Assembly: GCA_036346255.1 (NCBI GenBank)
Contig: CM070633.1
Span: 23,498,001 to 23,562,000, forward strand
Direction of reading: 5' to 3'
From: Ampelocalamus luodianensis
Taxonomy: Eukaryota > Streptophyta > Magnoliopsida > Poales > Poaceae
DNA: 64,000 nucleotides
Shown here: positions 13,252 through 25,836 of the stretch, piece after piece
Layout of the letters: each line of letters begins with the position of its first letter
How positions within the stretch are numbered: the stretch's first letter is position 1
Notes under the pieces: generated by a model
Database searches by the model: none
What the model was told of the DNA's origin: nothing
What the model saw: only the letters and a program-made list of their open reading frames with translations
Program-made: the position numbers and the translations under genes

Positions 13252-14025
13252 GGAGGGGAAGCTCCTCATCGGAACCGGTACTGATCTGTTATTGCGGTGG
13301 TTCTTGCCATCCTGTTCCATAAAAATAGGTTAAACACAACTCCGGAACAGGAGACATAGAAGACAACTGACCACACTATAACACAAACTTCAAAAGCTCA
13401 AACAACAACATAAAACTGCAGCAAGATCACAAAGATAATATCCACCTTCCCATTATGACTAACTCGTATTAAAGAACGAGTAATCAATTTTCGGGAAGAC
13501 AAATTTCAGAATATTAACTTCTGTTCGAAAACAGCTAGGAAACAGGGTGAAGAATTAGCTAAAGAAAGGTTAGACAGTTAGCTAACTCATATCACTTCTT
13601 ACCCCTTTCATTCCCACAAATTTTAGTTGACTTAACCTCTCATTTCAGCATCTTCTACTAATTAAATGCTAGCTGTCCAGAAATTTTCTTGCTTGCTGTC
13701 CAGATTTTCTTTTCAAGCCTCTGGCCGAAATTTGTAGCCTCCAATAGCTCCTAACCTTCACAAGACAGCCACACTTTCATTTTATAACTCTCATGATTTA
13801 CCCAAAACCAATCTACTCGATTAACAACTATCTTTTGGAAGAAGATGAGAGGAAAACTCAACTTTCAAATTCAGTTCAGAATAAGGCGAGATAAGCAAGC
13901 TAAGATAGATAAAGAGTAAAACCTGAGAACTTACTTAAGATTTTCAGAAAAGCACTTGTTATTTGGAAAGTAAGTCTTTCAAAATATCCTAGGACGACCA
14001 AGCTAGGAGTTTCTACCACAAGATG
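13252..14025 (-). other. A1 untranslated leader between PBS and gag
   Basis: This stretch between the primer site and gag has no convincing coding frame. It is AT-rich, and its relation to the El3 leader (49421-50126) is visible: both contain a TTTTAGTTGA stretch and a CTTGCTGTCC phrase. It probably holds the RNA leader and packaging region. Confidence 0.6.
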
Positions 14026-14036
14026 GCTCGATACCA
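14026..14036 (-). other. Primer binding site of A1
   Basis: The plus strand reads GCTCGATACCA, the complement of a TGGTATC(A)GAGC initiator-tRNA-Met site with one base missing. It sits a few bases from the LTR end, as expected. Confidence 0.78.
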
Positions 14037-14040
14037 AACT

Positions 14041-17000
14041 CGTGAGACCCGGTTTATTAAACTTGTAATACTTAACCTTCCACCGGTTCTAGTATCAAAA
14101 TAGAATATTGCGTCTCGATGAACATGTGCCTCCTGAACAAGCGGCACACATACATCAAGTCAAAGCATGCATCATTTCCATACAATGTAATATAACAAGT
14201 CTACCAAAAGACATACATAATATAAGTTATTACAACACAATGACCGCCAAATGACATAAGTACCAAATAAGTAATAAATGAAACAAAAGTTGCCATAAGA
14301 TGGCTTAACCCAAAAGACGATCGGTTAGCCACATAACACCACAGGGCAACCGACCGGCCGCCAAGCTAATCGCCCTTAAACCGCACAAAGACAACTCACA
14401 AAAGTGAGGTCCATCGGACTCACTATCATCCTCTACACAACACAAGCAATGCGGTGAGTACAAAAATGTACTGCAAGACTTACGAGTAACAAGCCTATAC
14501 ATAGCTACATGAAAGTCAGATCAAAGGAATGTGGTTATATGGTTCTTTGGATGCACAAAGCAAGTTTCATTTGCAATATTGTAATAGATTGAGCAGCAGA
14601 GTTTGTAGAATCTGCTTTTAAGCATTTAAATAACAAATAGTAAATATAAGTAACAAGTATCCACCTAGAAGTGACTTTCCTAAAGCCACCATTAACATAG
14701 CACTAATCCTCGATTCGCACTCACCATCAAGTTTTAATTATAAAAGGTTGTAGTCTAACTTTTGAAAGACTTCCCAAGCGTGTCCATAACCTAGGACAAG
14801 GCTATTCAAATAGTTTTAATCCTCGCAGGTGTACCAATGTACCCACACTGCAGATCGCCTTTTGCCAAGCTATTAAGCACACTTCCTTTGGTATGCCGAA
14901 ACGGCTAAGTCCTACTAACCCTTTCCAATGGAATATGCTAATCAAGAGACGCACGATGGGGTTAATCCTTAGTGATCTCGCCGACTAAATATGGATCACA
15001 AGGACCCATACGTGGCGCAAGATACACCGCCTCTGCGGTGTTCCTCTCCTACAACGTGTCCATGTTGCATATAATCAAATATGCAACCCACCACGCGACT
15101 CATTAATTAACACACCCAAAGTACTCACTAAGAGAGGTCCCATATCCTCTAGTGTGCTTAGCACGCACAAATGCTTGGTTTGGTGTAACAAGTAGCTCGG
15201 TCCTTAATTGACCTGCACCATTTCATTCACACCCAAAAGATCACACCATCTTACCATTGTGCCCAAGTCTAAATTGTTTTTCATTTTCAGTTTTAGTTTT
15301 GCAATTTAGACATAGCACAAGGCTGAAATATACTGATTATAACAGTTTGTAGGATCAAGGTTATCGACAAGTCGATAACCGCCCATTTCTACCGATAGCT
15401 AAGCGTGGCTAAGCACAAAGACACGCAAACTACTAATGACAAGGGTTCATCCAAATAACCCAAAATCACAAAGAAGTAATCCTAGGCTCGATGAGTAGAG
15501 TAATCCACATTTCCTCACGATAATGCAACTATGGGCCAACTATCGACAATAGTTTAAAACAACATAGCAATGCATACATAGAATTTGCAAACAACATATT
15601 AGAATTTGAAAATAGTAGGAACAATATGATCAAATGAATGCTACATCCGCTTGCCTTCTTTGGAGTGCAGGATCGATGGTCTTGTGGCTCAATATCAAAG
15701 AATAAAATTATCTTCTAACCTAACGCGAAAAGGCGATAAGCAAATAAGAACGAAGAACACCAAATAAACTCCAACAAAGAAACACATCCAAATATAATAA
15801 AATTTACACAACAGCTAGGGAATGATTTTATATAGTGATAGGAACAAGAATCATGCAATTTGGACTAAGCATGCAAAAGATATGGACAAAATGCTCTTTC
15901 TCAAATTTTACATCAACCTAATTAATAATTAGCACTGCTCATGACGAAATTTTCCAAAATGATCTAAGGTCTGAAATTTTTATAGTAGGTAGATTATGAC
16001 ATCCTAATAACAGCAAAGTTGGATTTACTAAATTTGGAGTTATACACATTTACTTATGATTTTTCTAAGTTGTAAATCTAATACAAGTCATTTTACAGAA
16101 TTATGAACATGCTCAAATCTTATTCCATATGAAAGTATACTAACAGATGAATTTAACAAAATTGATTTTGCACAAATTGGATTTATCTGAGAAAAGATAT
16201 GCATTTTACAAGGTTAAATCCATTTCGGAATATTCAAAGTGACAAATCAAGTTATTTCTAGTTATACAATTTTCGCTCATCGAATATGCTTAAATCCATT
16301 TTTATAATAAACTTAAGTGATAACACAATTTATTACGATTGAAATTATCTAAAAGCGATTAAAATGAATTAGTTATGAGTTTCTAAAGTTTTTATATCAT
16401 TTTCAGTTGTTAAATAACTACTTACCGAAATACAGACAAACTCAAATAATAGAATAAGACGTGGACACTTATCCACCCTTGATCTAAAATCCTACGGCTC
16501 ACGCGCGCCGAAAAACAGCGCATGCGCGCGAAACCTAATCGGAGCCCACCGTTGGATCAAGATCCAACGGCGCACACGAGTGTAGGCATTCGGACGGTGC
16601 GGTTGCTTGGGCCAATCCCAGCCGCAGATCGGCAGATGGACGGTCCAGAGCGCACCAACGGTTGGAAGGTCCGATTGCATACAAGATCCCAGCCGTTGAT
16701 CGCAAGATCGACGGTCGAGAATGATCAAGGCATCCGGAGGGTCCGAATGCACTCATGATCAGGGCCGCAGATCTGAAAACGAACGGTGGCTATAGATCGA
16801 AGTTCAAAAGAGAGATGCTGACATGTGGGACCGCATGTCAGTGACCCCAAGTCACAACCGCGAACGTTTAACCCACGCGCACAGTGCACTGGGCCCACAT
16901 GTCAACGACTAAGAGTGGCGGTTTAGGACAGAATTAACGCTTCTAATGATTATCATTAAATAGACACTAATGACTCTCGGATTTGGATTTTAACCTCTGC

Positions 17001-18968
17001 CCACAAGTCAAGAACCCAAAGGTGAATTCGATAGTTGATTAATGCCAACATATTAATTAACCAATGATTAGGTATTAATGATGCTCGAACACGGATTGCG
17101 CCAATGGTGATTTAGGGATGTTGGGCCCACTGGTCAGTGGCTCAACGACAAAGGTTAAGACACAATTAATTAACTAATGATTGGCAATTAATGTGCCCTA
17201 ACCAAATGACGAAAACGGGAGTTCTGTGCCGGCAAAATACCGAGCGACTTCAACGGCTCGTCGCCGGCGACACTGGCCGCGGCGGCGCCAACCAAGCACT
17301 AAAATGGAATCGCAATAACGCCTAGAACCTAATGGTGGCATTCTCGCCGGCGGTGAGGGACTAGAACGCCGGCTAGCCGAAAAATGAAAATGGGAGCTTT
17401 TACTGCTAAACATGAAAATAGCGAAAAGCTCCGCTGCAGTCCAAGGAAACGGGTGCCAGAGCCTCTAAGGACTAATAAGAAGCTACCTTGATGAAGGGAA
17501 GCTTCAAAGATGGCCGGAGATGCTTGATCACGAGAAAGCTCACGGACTTGGAGAAGACGGATTGAAAATGACACCTGAGCCAAATGAGTGATACCAAAGC
17601 ATCAATATAGCTTCATTAAGGTCCATGTGGCTACATGAGCAAGTTATTAGAAAATAGAGCACTCACCGAAATGAGGAAGAAGATGACCAATTTCGGCCGA
17701 ATTTGAACAAACCCCAAATTGGACAATTCCTGAGAATCAAATCCAAAATTAAGTGAGGGGAAATGTTCAAGATAGAAAATGGATAAGGATAGGGCAAGGA
17801 AACATGAAGGAGAACCACTAGAACACCAAGAACACCAATGGAGCTTTCGGTCAACAATGGCGACTTGCCATTTTTGAGGTGCTAAGCTCCAATCATCGTG
17901 AATGGAGCTTGATGGTGGTCTAAAGAAACTCCAGAGGTGATTTGGGTGCTTATAAGGCCTTGGAGGCATTAGGGTTTGCACCACAAGTTTTTCGGGCGGC
18001 AAAGCACAGAGCACAAGGTGCGGCCGACAAGGAAAAAGCTAGTAGACGTGCAATAGGGTATGGCTCGGCCGAATACCTCTCCCACGCCTCACGTTGACTA
18101 GGGTGGTTGAGGAAGCATGAAAAGACACCGCCATGCCCTACACCGTGCTCGCACGCCAGAGGTTGAAGATGACGGAGGAAAGGCTCGGGCGTTCGAGCCC
18201 CACGATTTAAATCGGATGGCTAAGATAGCGCCACGCCTCGGGCTTTAAAACACAACGAAAGATCGCGAGGCCTAGGATTAGAAATGAACGGCTCAGATTG
18301 CCCCACGCTATAACGTGGTTTACAATAGAGGACAAGCGAGCGTTGATCTTAATCCAACGGCTCGATTCAAACCAACAACCGGAGGGTCCGATCGTTCGAG
18401 GATCCGAGTGGTTGGATGGAGATCTAACGGCCGACATTCGCGCATGCAACCGAAGGTCCGAATGTTTACACGCGTGGGCGTGCGATTTAGATCCAAAGGC
18501 GAGAATGGACGCGCGTTTTTAAAGAGAGGCTCGATGCGATTAGTTGATCGACCGAGTCAATTGGCTCGAGCCCAGTCCGACTCGAACCCAAAGCACGGTG
18601 AGACTAGGTTTGACTTCAAAATTAGAACATAGACTTTGAAGGATTTATTTGAGGTAGCAAAACAACTCCAAAATTATGAAATTTTACAGGAGCTTGCTAA
18701 CTCAGATATTAACCTTGTGTAAAATTTTCAGAGGTTTTTATGCTGTGAATAAATCTCCAAAAATTCTGCAAGGCTCTGTTTTGAGGTTTGACTGAAAGTC
18801 AAACAGGTTTGACTGCCTCTAAAAATATTCAAACAATTTCTAAAAATTGTGAAATTTTTTAGAGGGGTCACATACCATCACAGAAACTTAGGAAAGATGA
18901 TAACAATATTTGACAAGATTGTTTTTGGAATATCAAAGTTTGGATCAAATAGACTTGTGACATTGTAT
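14041..18968 (-). repeat. 5' LTR of element A1, truncated at 18968
   Basis: It matches the left LTR from 14626 on and adds the about 580 bp missing there. The outer end is replaced at 18969 by the start of a plus-strand LTR; the left copy shows that about 130 bp more should follow. It contains the shared LTR block (about 14770-14945), a perfect 10-bp-arm palindrome at 16549-16570, and TATA-like CTTATAAG at 17949-17956. Differences from the left copy are mostly 1-5 bp indels and short substitution clusters around GC-rich sites. Confidence 0.92.
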
Positions 18969-20880
18969 TGTAACATCCCAAATTCTGTACTTGTGTTTCA
19001 AATATAAGAAAATGAGTAGAAATTAAAACTTTTTCTTACATCATGTATTTCCTGTGTGTACTAAACAATTATTGCACCAGAGTATGGAAATACAAAGTCA
19101 CAAGTCTGTTGATCATCTCCTGGGAAATATTTTTCCTAAGTTCTTGGGTTGATATGTGACCCCTCTGAAAAATTTCACAATTTTCAGAAATTGTTTGAAT
19201 AGTTTTATGGGCCAGTCAAACTTGCTTGACTTGTAGTCAAACCCTAGCCCAAAGCATTGTATAATTTCTGGAGAAAATGCTCAAGACAAAACCTCTAAAA
19301 ATTTTATACCAGGTCCAGCTCAAGGTTAGCAAGCTACTGTCAAAATTTCATAGAATTGGGAGCTAGTTTGCTAGCTCTAAAAGTCCCTTCAAGATCCCAG
19401 TTCAAATTAAACCCTAAGCCCTGGTCCGAGTCAGACTTGGACTCAGACCTCCAGGTCTTGGTCACACCGAGCCGCTTAGCCGTGTCGGGCTCGATCAGGT
19501 TGGGCGCAGGTGGTCTGGGCCGTTGGATTTTAAATCCGACGCTCAAAGACCTCCTCGGGTCTTTGTAAAGGACCTCAGACCTCCACGACCTCCTCCTGTT
19601 CTCTTACGAAGACAACCCTCGAGGACCTCCCCCAGGACCTCCTTTGCACCTTTTGCAAAGACCACCCTGGGCGACCTCGTCAGACCTCCACGACCACCTC
19701 TAGCACTTGGGTGATCATGAGCGCCCATCTTGGATCCGAGGCTCAGACATCCCCTGAGTGTTAGGACCTCTAATACTTAGCCCAAAATCTGAGCCCTTGG
19801 ATTTCAATCCAACAGCTCACGACCTCCCTAGTGGAGCTCGGTGCGGATTTTAGCCGTTGAGCTCTTTGACCTGGTCCTCTCACTGTCGGGTGGGCCTGGG
19901 CATTATCAATTTTTGTGCATGGCAAGAGAGAGCGTGCCTTGTCAACTCTAGGGTCGACAAGCGGCTATGTGTCGCCAACATTAAATGTCTCGCAGCCTTT
20001 TGCTCAAAAGTCTCCCTGACAACCTACTCCCATCACTTCATGTGTACTATAGCTCCGTGCACCCATAAGCTTGGCCCTGGTTCATTTTGGCGCTCGGCTA
20101 TATATGGATTCCGGGCTTCTCCCTTAAGCTTCTTTGGATCCATTCTTGCACCCCTAGTTCTTTCTTTGCTCTTGTGCTCAAGTCTCCCGAAAGCCTCTGC
20201 CACCATTGTTAGACCTTGGAGCTCTCCACACCCTTGAGCTCCAAGTGGTTCAATATTGCAATTTTGGCTATCCTTTTGTTCTTTTGGTCACCTCAAGCCT
20301 CCCTAACTTGTTTTTGTTTAAACCTTCAGAGGTTGACAAATTGGGAGCTTGTTGTTTGTGGCCAGGGTGGTCGTCTCCTTCGTCTCCGGCGAGCACCCCC
20401 ATCACCGGAGCTCTTTCGGCCATCTCTGGACCTCCTTCACTTCCAGGTTGGTACACTAGTGCTGAAAACCTTGTTCTATTAGACCGCGTTAGTTCTTCGT
20501 TTTTGTCACGTTTTGCCTCCGGCGATCACCTCCGGCTAGCCGCCGGTAGGGTGCGCTTTAGCCCTAGCTGTTGGCACCTTTAGGTCCTCCTCCCTATTTG
20601 GAGCTCATCCGTGCCTTTGGTTTCCGCCGACGAGGTCCACATCGCCGGCAGCAAGCTGATGAACTCGCTCGGGTTTTGCCAGTTCGCAAATCTCGTTTTC
20701 GTCATGTTCTTCGGACCACTTTAATGCTCAAATCATTGCTTATCATTGGTGCATTAATTGTGTCCTAATTTGTGCCGTGGAGTCACTAACGTGTGGGCCG
20801 GGGCCTTAGTATTAAAGTCCAGAAGTCATTAAGTGTTCCTGTTAGATTCATTTGTTGTCAATCATTAGATGCATTAAAAT
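18969..20880 (+). repeat. Plus-strand A-type LTR, first part (split by later insertions)
   Basis: It starts TGTAACATCCC and follows the same course as the reverse complement of the A1 LTR (for example AGAAAATGAGTAGAAATTAA, then GTCAAAC-rich sequence), so it is an A-family LTR in the opposite orientation. It ends abruptly at 20880 where another element's LTR terminus begins. The rest is at 32099-33621. No internal gag-pol attached to it was seen, so it is best read as a solo LTR. It contains repeated GACCTCC motifs at about 19550-19830, comparable to the GGAGGTC array of El3 on the other strand. Confidence 0.8.
20099..20106 (+). promoter_or_regulatory. TATA box of the plus-strand A LTR
   Basis: TATATATG lies 1.13 kb from the LTR start, matching the spacing of TATA-like sites in the other A LTRs. 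Confidence 0.5.
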
Positions 20881-23800
20881 TGTAACACCCCAGGACCCAC
20901 ATTACCCTGGGATACTACTTAACCACTTACACTAGCCAATAATTTCATAAGAATATAAAATTTCTAAAGAACTCTAGGCAAGAATCAATAGTTTAAGCAT
21001 AAACCACTATGGGAATAAAGATAACAATAACAAGTTCAATAATTAAACAACCTCTAGCAGATCAATCCAAGTGTAGTCCACAAATGCATCAATAATAAAT
21101 CAACGGATCACTCGTGAATAACTAGTCAATAGGCTAAATTCCTCTCAACTTTATTACAAAGATGAAACTATGAATTGAGTGCATTATTGTAGTGTCGCTC
21201 TACCCATCCCAGAATGCTTAAGAATCACCGAAAGGGGAAAGAAACAACAAGAATGAGATAAAATCTCAGCAAGTAAGTTGCATAACAGTTAATCAATTGA
21301 CAAGCAAGCTACAACACAAAGTTATAATATTGCATGACCACAACCACAATCCACTATCTCATTCAATAAACCACATGGACTAGCATGAGTCCTGCCTCAT
21401 AAGAATTCAACCATTGACAAAAGAATGCATGCCATGCTCCACTGCACTCTTACCCATCAAGGTAAGAGTGTGCATCGATCACGGCAATGTACGATGTCAG
21501 ACTGCACGGCCGCGCCATAAGCGCGACATCCACAATGCAATGTAATGATATGTTATGAGTGATATGATAATCATAAACCACATATGTGACATCTCATAAT
21601 GGCACCAACAGGCGATCAAACTACTGCAAGTATTAGCATCAATTTCACAACAACAATTAGAAAACACTTCGAAAGACCCACGTGAAAAGAATCGGTTGAT
21701 TCTTTCTCAAAAGAAGAGGCAAATGGAAACGACTTTCACCAACTAGGAAATCATTTACCACTCGCAATGAACACAGGACCAAGGGAAATAGTACTTAGGC
21801 AAAGAACTCAAAAAACGTAAGGAAAAGTCAATAGTTGAGGACATAAGTCCCACCATAAGAGAATTCCAAACCTCAACCAATAAGAATATAACATTGCTTT
21901 CTGAAACTGGAATAACTCTTATGCGGCCAAACAACAAGGTTAAGCGCACATCAAATAAAACTGTGAGTTACAAAATTTGATTCCACCCTCAAAACTTCTA
22001 CTACACTCTTCTATTTAGGAAAGAAACAACTTTCTTTGAATACAACCTTACTTGCCAACTCAAACAAACAAGTCTTTAAGATCAAATCACTTGAATAAAT
22101 TAAGAACCAATAGAACTCTACAATACGTCGCTTTACTCAACAAATTTCAACTACCACAAAACTCTTGAACTCCAAAAGATTATGAATTCAAAACTTGAAT
22201 TATCTTCATTTAAGAGACATCACGAAAGGCGGTTACATTCCTTTCTCTATAAAAGGATCAATATCACCCTCACATTTCAGACCATTTTATTAACATCAAT
22301 ATCCTACATTCTTGGCTAAATTCTACATTCGTTATTATCCCATCAATAAATTTTTCTAAAAGAAACTCAACAATCGTGACATAATATTTCCATCATCACA
22401 ATAGGATTGCAATAATCACTTGCCCTAGAAAAGCAAACCTAGTGCTCAAGCCACAAAGCTGAAACAAAACTCTGTTAACAAGATCATACTAGAACATGAC
22501 AATCTCATAAAAGTACACCCATATGAATTTCTTATTAGATTTCATCCATTTAACTCTTACTAATGCTCAACGCCAAAATAGCACACACCACAAGCTCTCT
22601 AGCCACACATGGGCATATTCATGATCCTACCTCTGTTTGCAAACTCAACCTAGTTATGAGGATAGATTCAACATTCTACCTTATGCTCAGAAATTAGAAT
22701 GAAATGTCTCTAGCTTCAATAATATAGGATGCATAAGACAGAGTTTCACATGGCGATACATCAACGTTCATCTAGTCCTTTAAACATGTTTCAATAATTT
22801 TAGCATGGCAAAAAAAATTAGGTAAAACTATCATTTGAATAAGATCATCAAGATCCAAATAGAAGACAGATTCAAGATTAATATATATCAAGGCAACACT
22901 CGAACACATCCTTAACTTAACCATCACTAGCGGTTAGAATAACCGAAAGAGGGCCTAGATCCCCAATTCATCTAACAAATTTATCATATTACTCAATCGT
23001 AAAGATCAACCCAGACATCCACATTTTCCACACTTCTTAACAACAGTAGGTTCTTGAACAGCTATGGACAAACTCTTATCTAAAATTCATCATGTACCAA
23101 ATATAACGACATTTCACAATTAAGAAATTCAACTCCATGGATACTAGTTAAGAATAAACTGCTTGCACAAAGCTAATAACCCAAATCTGATAACTCATAC
23201 CATGAAGATTAATTCATTTAATTAACACCTCTTACTTAAGCATGACAAGACATCACTTAAGGATTTTAACACAATCTTTCAGAAAAAGAGGTATTAAATT
23301 TCAACACTCGAAATGATCCAAAAGAAACACATAAAGCCAAAGCTTTCGCATGATAAAGAACTTGCAATGAAAACTTCCAAAGATCCAGAATACAAGCTTA
23401 ATAAATGAATCACATTTCCAATAAGAAGAGCTCCCAAGAAAAGATAAATCTTGCCGATAATCAACGTTCCCAAGAAACAACATTAGACCAACAGTTAGGA
23501 GAACAAGTAGTCGATTTATGGAACCAAGAAAGTCCAATGAAAACTCATCAGAAGGAATGTAAAACACTAACTCAAGACAACTTCATCAACCGCAACTATT
23601 ACCAGAATTGGCCAAATTCAAGATCAAGGAAGAGAATAACTTTTCTAAAGAAACTCGCCCTCAACACCCATAACTATGGTATTTGGGGTATATACTACTC
23701 TATTCTTTTACCACGAACGGGGGTGTAACCTGGCAAAGCCCAGGGCCACGACCTCAACCTCTCAACATCACCCATAGCCAATAATCAACTATGAATATAG

Positions 23801-23946
23801 AATATTATCTCATAACAATCACAGAATAATTTCATAGATATAGAAGATCATATCATATCATAGAGTAACAAGGCAACATAACGGCAACGGAAACACATTG
23901 CTTGAACCATCCCATCCTACTGTGCACCAGTGTGTCAAGTTTTAGG
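20881..23946 (-). mobile_element. Degenerate minus-strand relative of element B (3' LTR end plus internal part)
   Basis: Read on the minus strand, 23946 down to about 22900 parallels the interior of element B from 36450 on: both have the CACTGGTGCAC...GGATGGGATGG phrase, then GAGAGGTTGAGGTCGTGG and GTTATTCTCTTCCTTGA-like phrases in the same order. The left end reads GGGGTGTTACA on the minus strand, a plausible LTR 3' terminus like the B terminus GGGTGTTACA. The region 20881 to about 21700 resembles LTR sequence, but the LTR/internal boundary could not be placed. The 5' LTR and primer site are missing: the segment is joined at 23946/23947 directly to El2 reverse transcriptase. No long open frame is present. 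Confidence 0.65.
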
Positions 23947-24942
23947 TTAATACCCTGACCTTAAATCTATCTTAGAGAACACTCTGGCTCCCTTCGGCTG
24001 GTCAAACAAATCATCGATCCTGGGCAAAGGGTTCTTGTTCTTGATGGTGACTTCATTGAGTGAGCGGTAATCCACACATATCCTCTGGGTACCATCTTTC
24101 TTTGCAACAAAGATAACCGGGGCTCCCCGAGGTGAAGAACTTGATCGGATAAATCCTTTTCCTTGCATCTCTTCGATTTGCTTCTTCAGCTCGACCAAAT
24201 CATCAACAGGTAGGCGGTAGGGTCTCCTCGAAATAGGTGCAATTCCTGGAACTAGGTTGATAACAAACTCTAGGTCCCAGTTTAGTGGCATTCCAGGTAA
24301 TTTATCAGGAAAGACATCTGGAAAATCTTTGACTATCGGTACATCTTCCAAGGATAGGGTCTTGACACTGCAGACTAAAGCTCCATCATGCTTCTTCATG
24401 GGGGCTTCAAACGTTACTTTGATTCCAATGGGACTGATCAAGGTGATGCTCCTACCACCACAATCCAAAACTGCTTGGTATTCAGTAAGCCAATCCATTC
24501 CCAAAATCACATTTAAGGATTTGGTGTCAATAATTATCAGGTTGGCTAGGAATTCTACCCCTTCTATAATCATTTTAACTTGTGGGCAACCCTGGTTCGT
24601 GCTTAACTCCGAATCGGGGGATTGAACCAACAAGGCAGTCTTAAGGTTTGAAACCTTTAAGTGATGCTTTGCAGCAAAAATCCGTGAAACAAATGAATGC
24701 GAAGCTCTAGAATAAAACAGAACAGTAGCAGGTACTGAATTTTCTAGGAACTTACCCAGCACAACGTCTGGGGCTGTCTGGGCTTCCTCCACTATGATGT
24801 GGTTCACACGGCCTCTCCCATAAGACTGAGGGGTCTTAGCTGGTGCAGCTGGAGTCTGAGGTGCTCCACGTCTGACTCCGGGCATGGGGGTTCTGGTTAG
24901 AGTAGCTTCCAAGTTGAATCTGACAGGCGAAGGGCCTTGCTT
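23947..24942 (-). pseudogene. El2 protease and N-terminal RT, truncated, protease active site mutated
   Basis: The frame (first ATG ending at 24912) contains a protease region with LFYSRASHSF where the family has an LFDSGASHSF-type site: the catalytic Asp codon is now Tyr (24712-24714) and the Gly is Arg. The downstream protease signature GVEFLANLIIIDTKSLNVIL plus GMDWL is intact. RT begins with ELKKQIEEMQGKGFIRSSSS and CVDYRSLNEVTIKNKNPLPR and ends at FSKIDLRSGY, before the catalytic DD box. It is in frame with gag, separated by one TAG codon. It cannot act as a protease, and RT is incomplete. Confidence 0.88.
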
Positions 24943-25836
24943 CTACGGGCAGTTACTGGCGTAGTGCCCCAATTGCTTACAGTTGAAACAGGTGATCCCT
25001 GCGGTAGGATTGGTGTTTCTGAGCTGTTGGTTGTTGGGGTTGTTGTTGGGTCTGTGAAATCCTGGTGCAGTCGGGCGGGGTGCTGTTGTTGGGATCTTGA
25101 ACGTGACAGGAGGAGCAAAACGGGTAGGGTGTTGCACATTCGTCCTGGCTCTCTGTGAATGGCCTTGATGAGCACCATGCTGCATCATCTTCCTCTTATG
25201 AGACTCTGCCAACTCGCGACGAGACTCTTCTATGAGCATGGCCTTGTTCACTAGATGCTGGAAATCTGCATAGTGGTTGCCGATGACTTGAACCTTCAAG
25301 CTAGGGTTAAGTCCTCGCTTAAAGCGCTTTTTGACATGCATCATCGGTGGCGACGTCCTCTTGAGCATATCGCGAGAGTTGAGTGAACTTATTGAGGTAT
25401 TCACTCATGGACATGTTTCCTTACTTCAGCTCGCGAAACTCGTTCTTTTTCATTTCCACCTTTCCATTGGGATATGGGAGTGGCGGAAAGCTTCAGAAAA
25501 CTCAGCCCAACTGATGTTCTGGTGGTTCTCATGGGCGGCGCAGTAGTTCTCCCACCATTCTGCGGCGGTACCTTCAAGTTGATGTGTAGCATACAGAACA
25601 TTCTCACGTTCATCACACCGGGTAATGGCAAGCTTCTTTTCAGTTGAGCGCAACCAGTCATCTGCGTCCAATGGTTTATAGAAGCTCAAAAATGTAGGTG
25701 GATGAGTCCTCATGAATTCTGCCAGCCTGGATTGAGGGAAAGTTGGTGGTGGTGGTGATGTCGCGGCAGCTGCTTGGTTGTTCTGGTTCATTATTGCAAG
25801 AAGGGCAGCAGCGGTCTGGTTCTGCTCAATCATCAT
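24943..25836 (-). pseudogene. El2 gag (capsid-like and CCHC knuckle)
   Basis: 25836-25450 encodes the capsid-side region: FYKPLDADDWLRSTEKKLAI, HQLEGTAAEWWENYCAAHEN and WAEFSEAFR. After a frameshift near 25404-25450, 25404-24943 continues with LVNKAMLIEESRRELAESHK, a proline-rich linker and a CCHC zinc knuckle, CFNCKQLGHYASNC. An in-frame TAG (24943-24945) follows directly. Usual Tekay-type elements keep gag and pol in one frame. The N terminus upstream of 25836 is glutamine- and asparagine-rich and partly frameshifted. Confidence 0.85.

Larger units (their letters stand above)
1..18968 (-). mobile_element. Ty3/gypsy LTR retrotransposon A1 (Tekay/Del-like), nested and truncated
   Basis: Two long repeats, 1-4482 and 14041-18968, align along their length and flank a minus-strand gag-protease-RT-RNaseH-integrase series, so this is one element read right to left. 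A polypurine tract abuts the left LTR and a tRNA-Met-type primer site abuts the right LTR, as expected for this polarity. The left LTR lacks roughly 580 bp beyond the window edge (position 1 aligns near 14626). The right LTR lacks about 130 bp because a plus-strand LTR begins at 18969. The coding region has many frameshifts and is interrupted by a solo LTR at 5773-10161. Order of domains and the C-terminal chromodomain-like piece place it with chromodomain gypsy elements; the clade name is inference. Confidence 0.9.

Noticed and set aside
23303..23728. Small frames of 88 and 107 codons as genes
   Set aside because: They lie in the degenerate interior shared with element B, where the equivalent frames are not kept.
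20881..23946. 3' LTR of El2
   Set aside because: Its left end (TGTAACACCCC) does not match the start of the El2 LTR (TGTCGGGACCCC), and its body matches the interior of element B.
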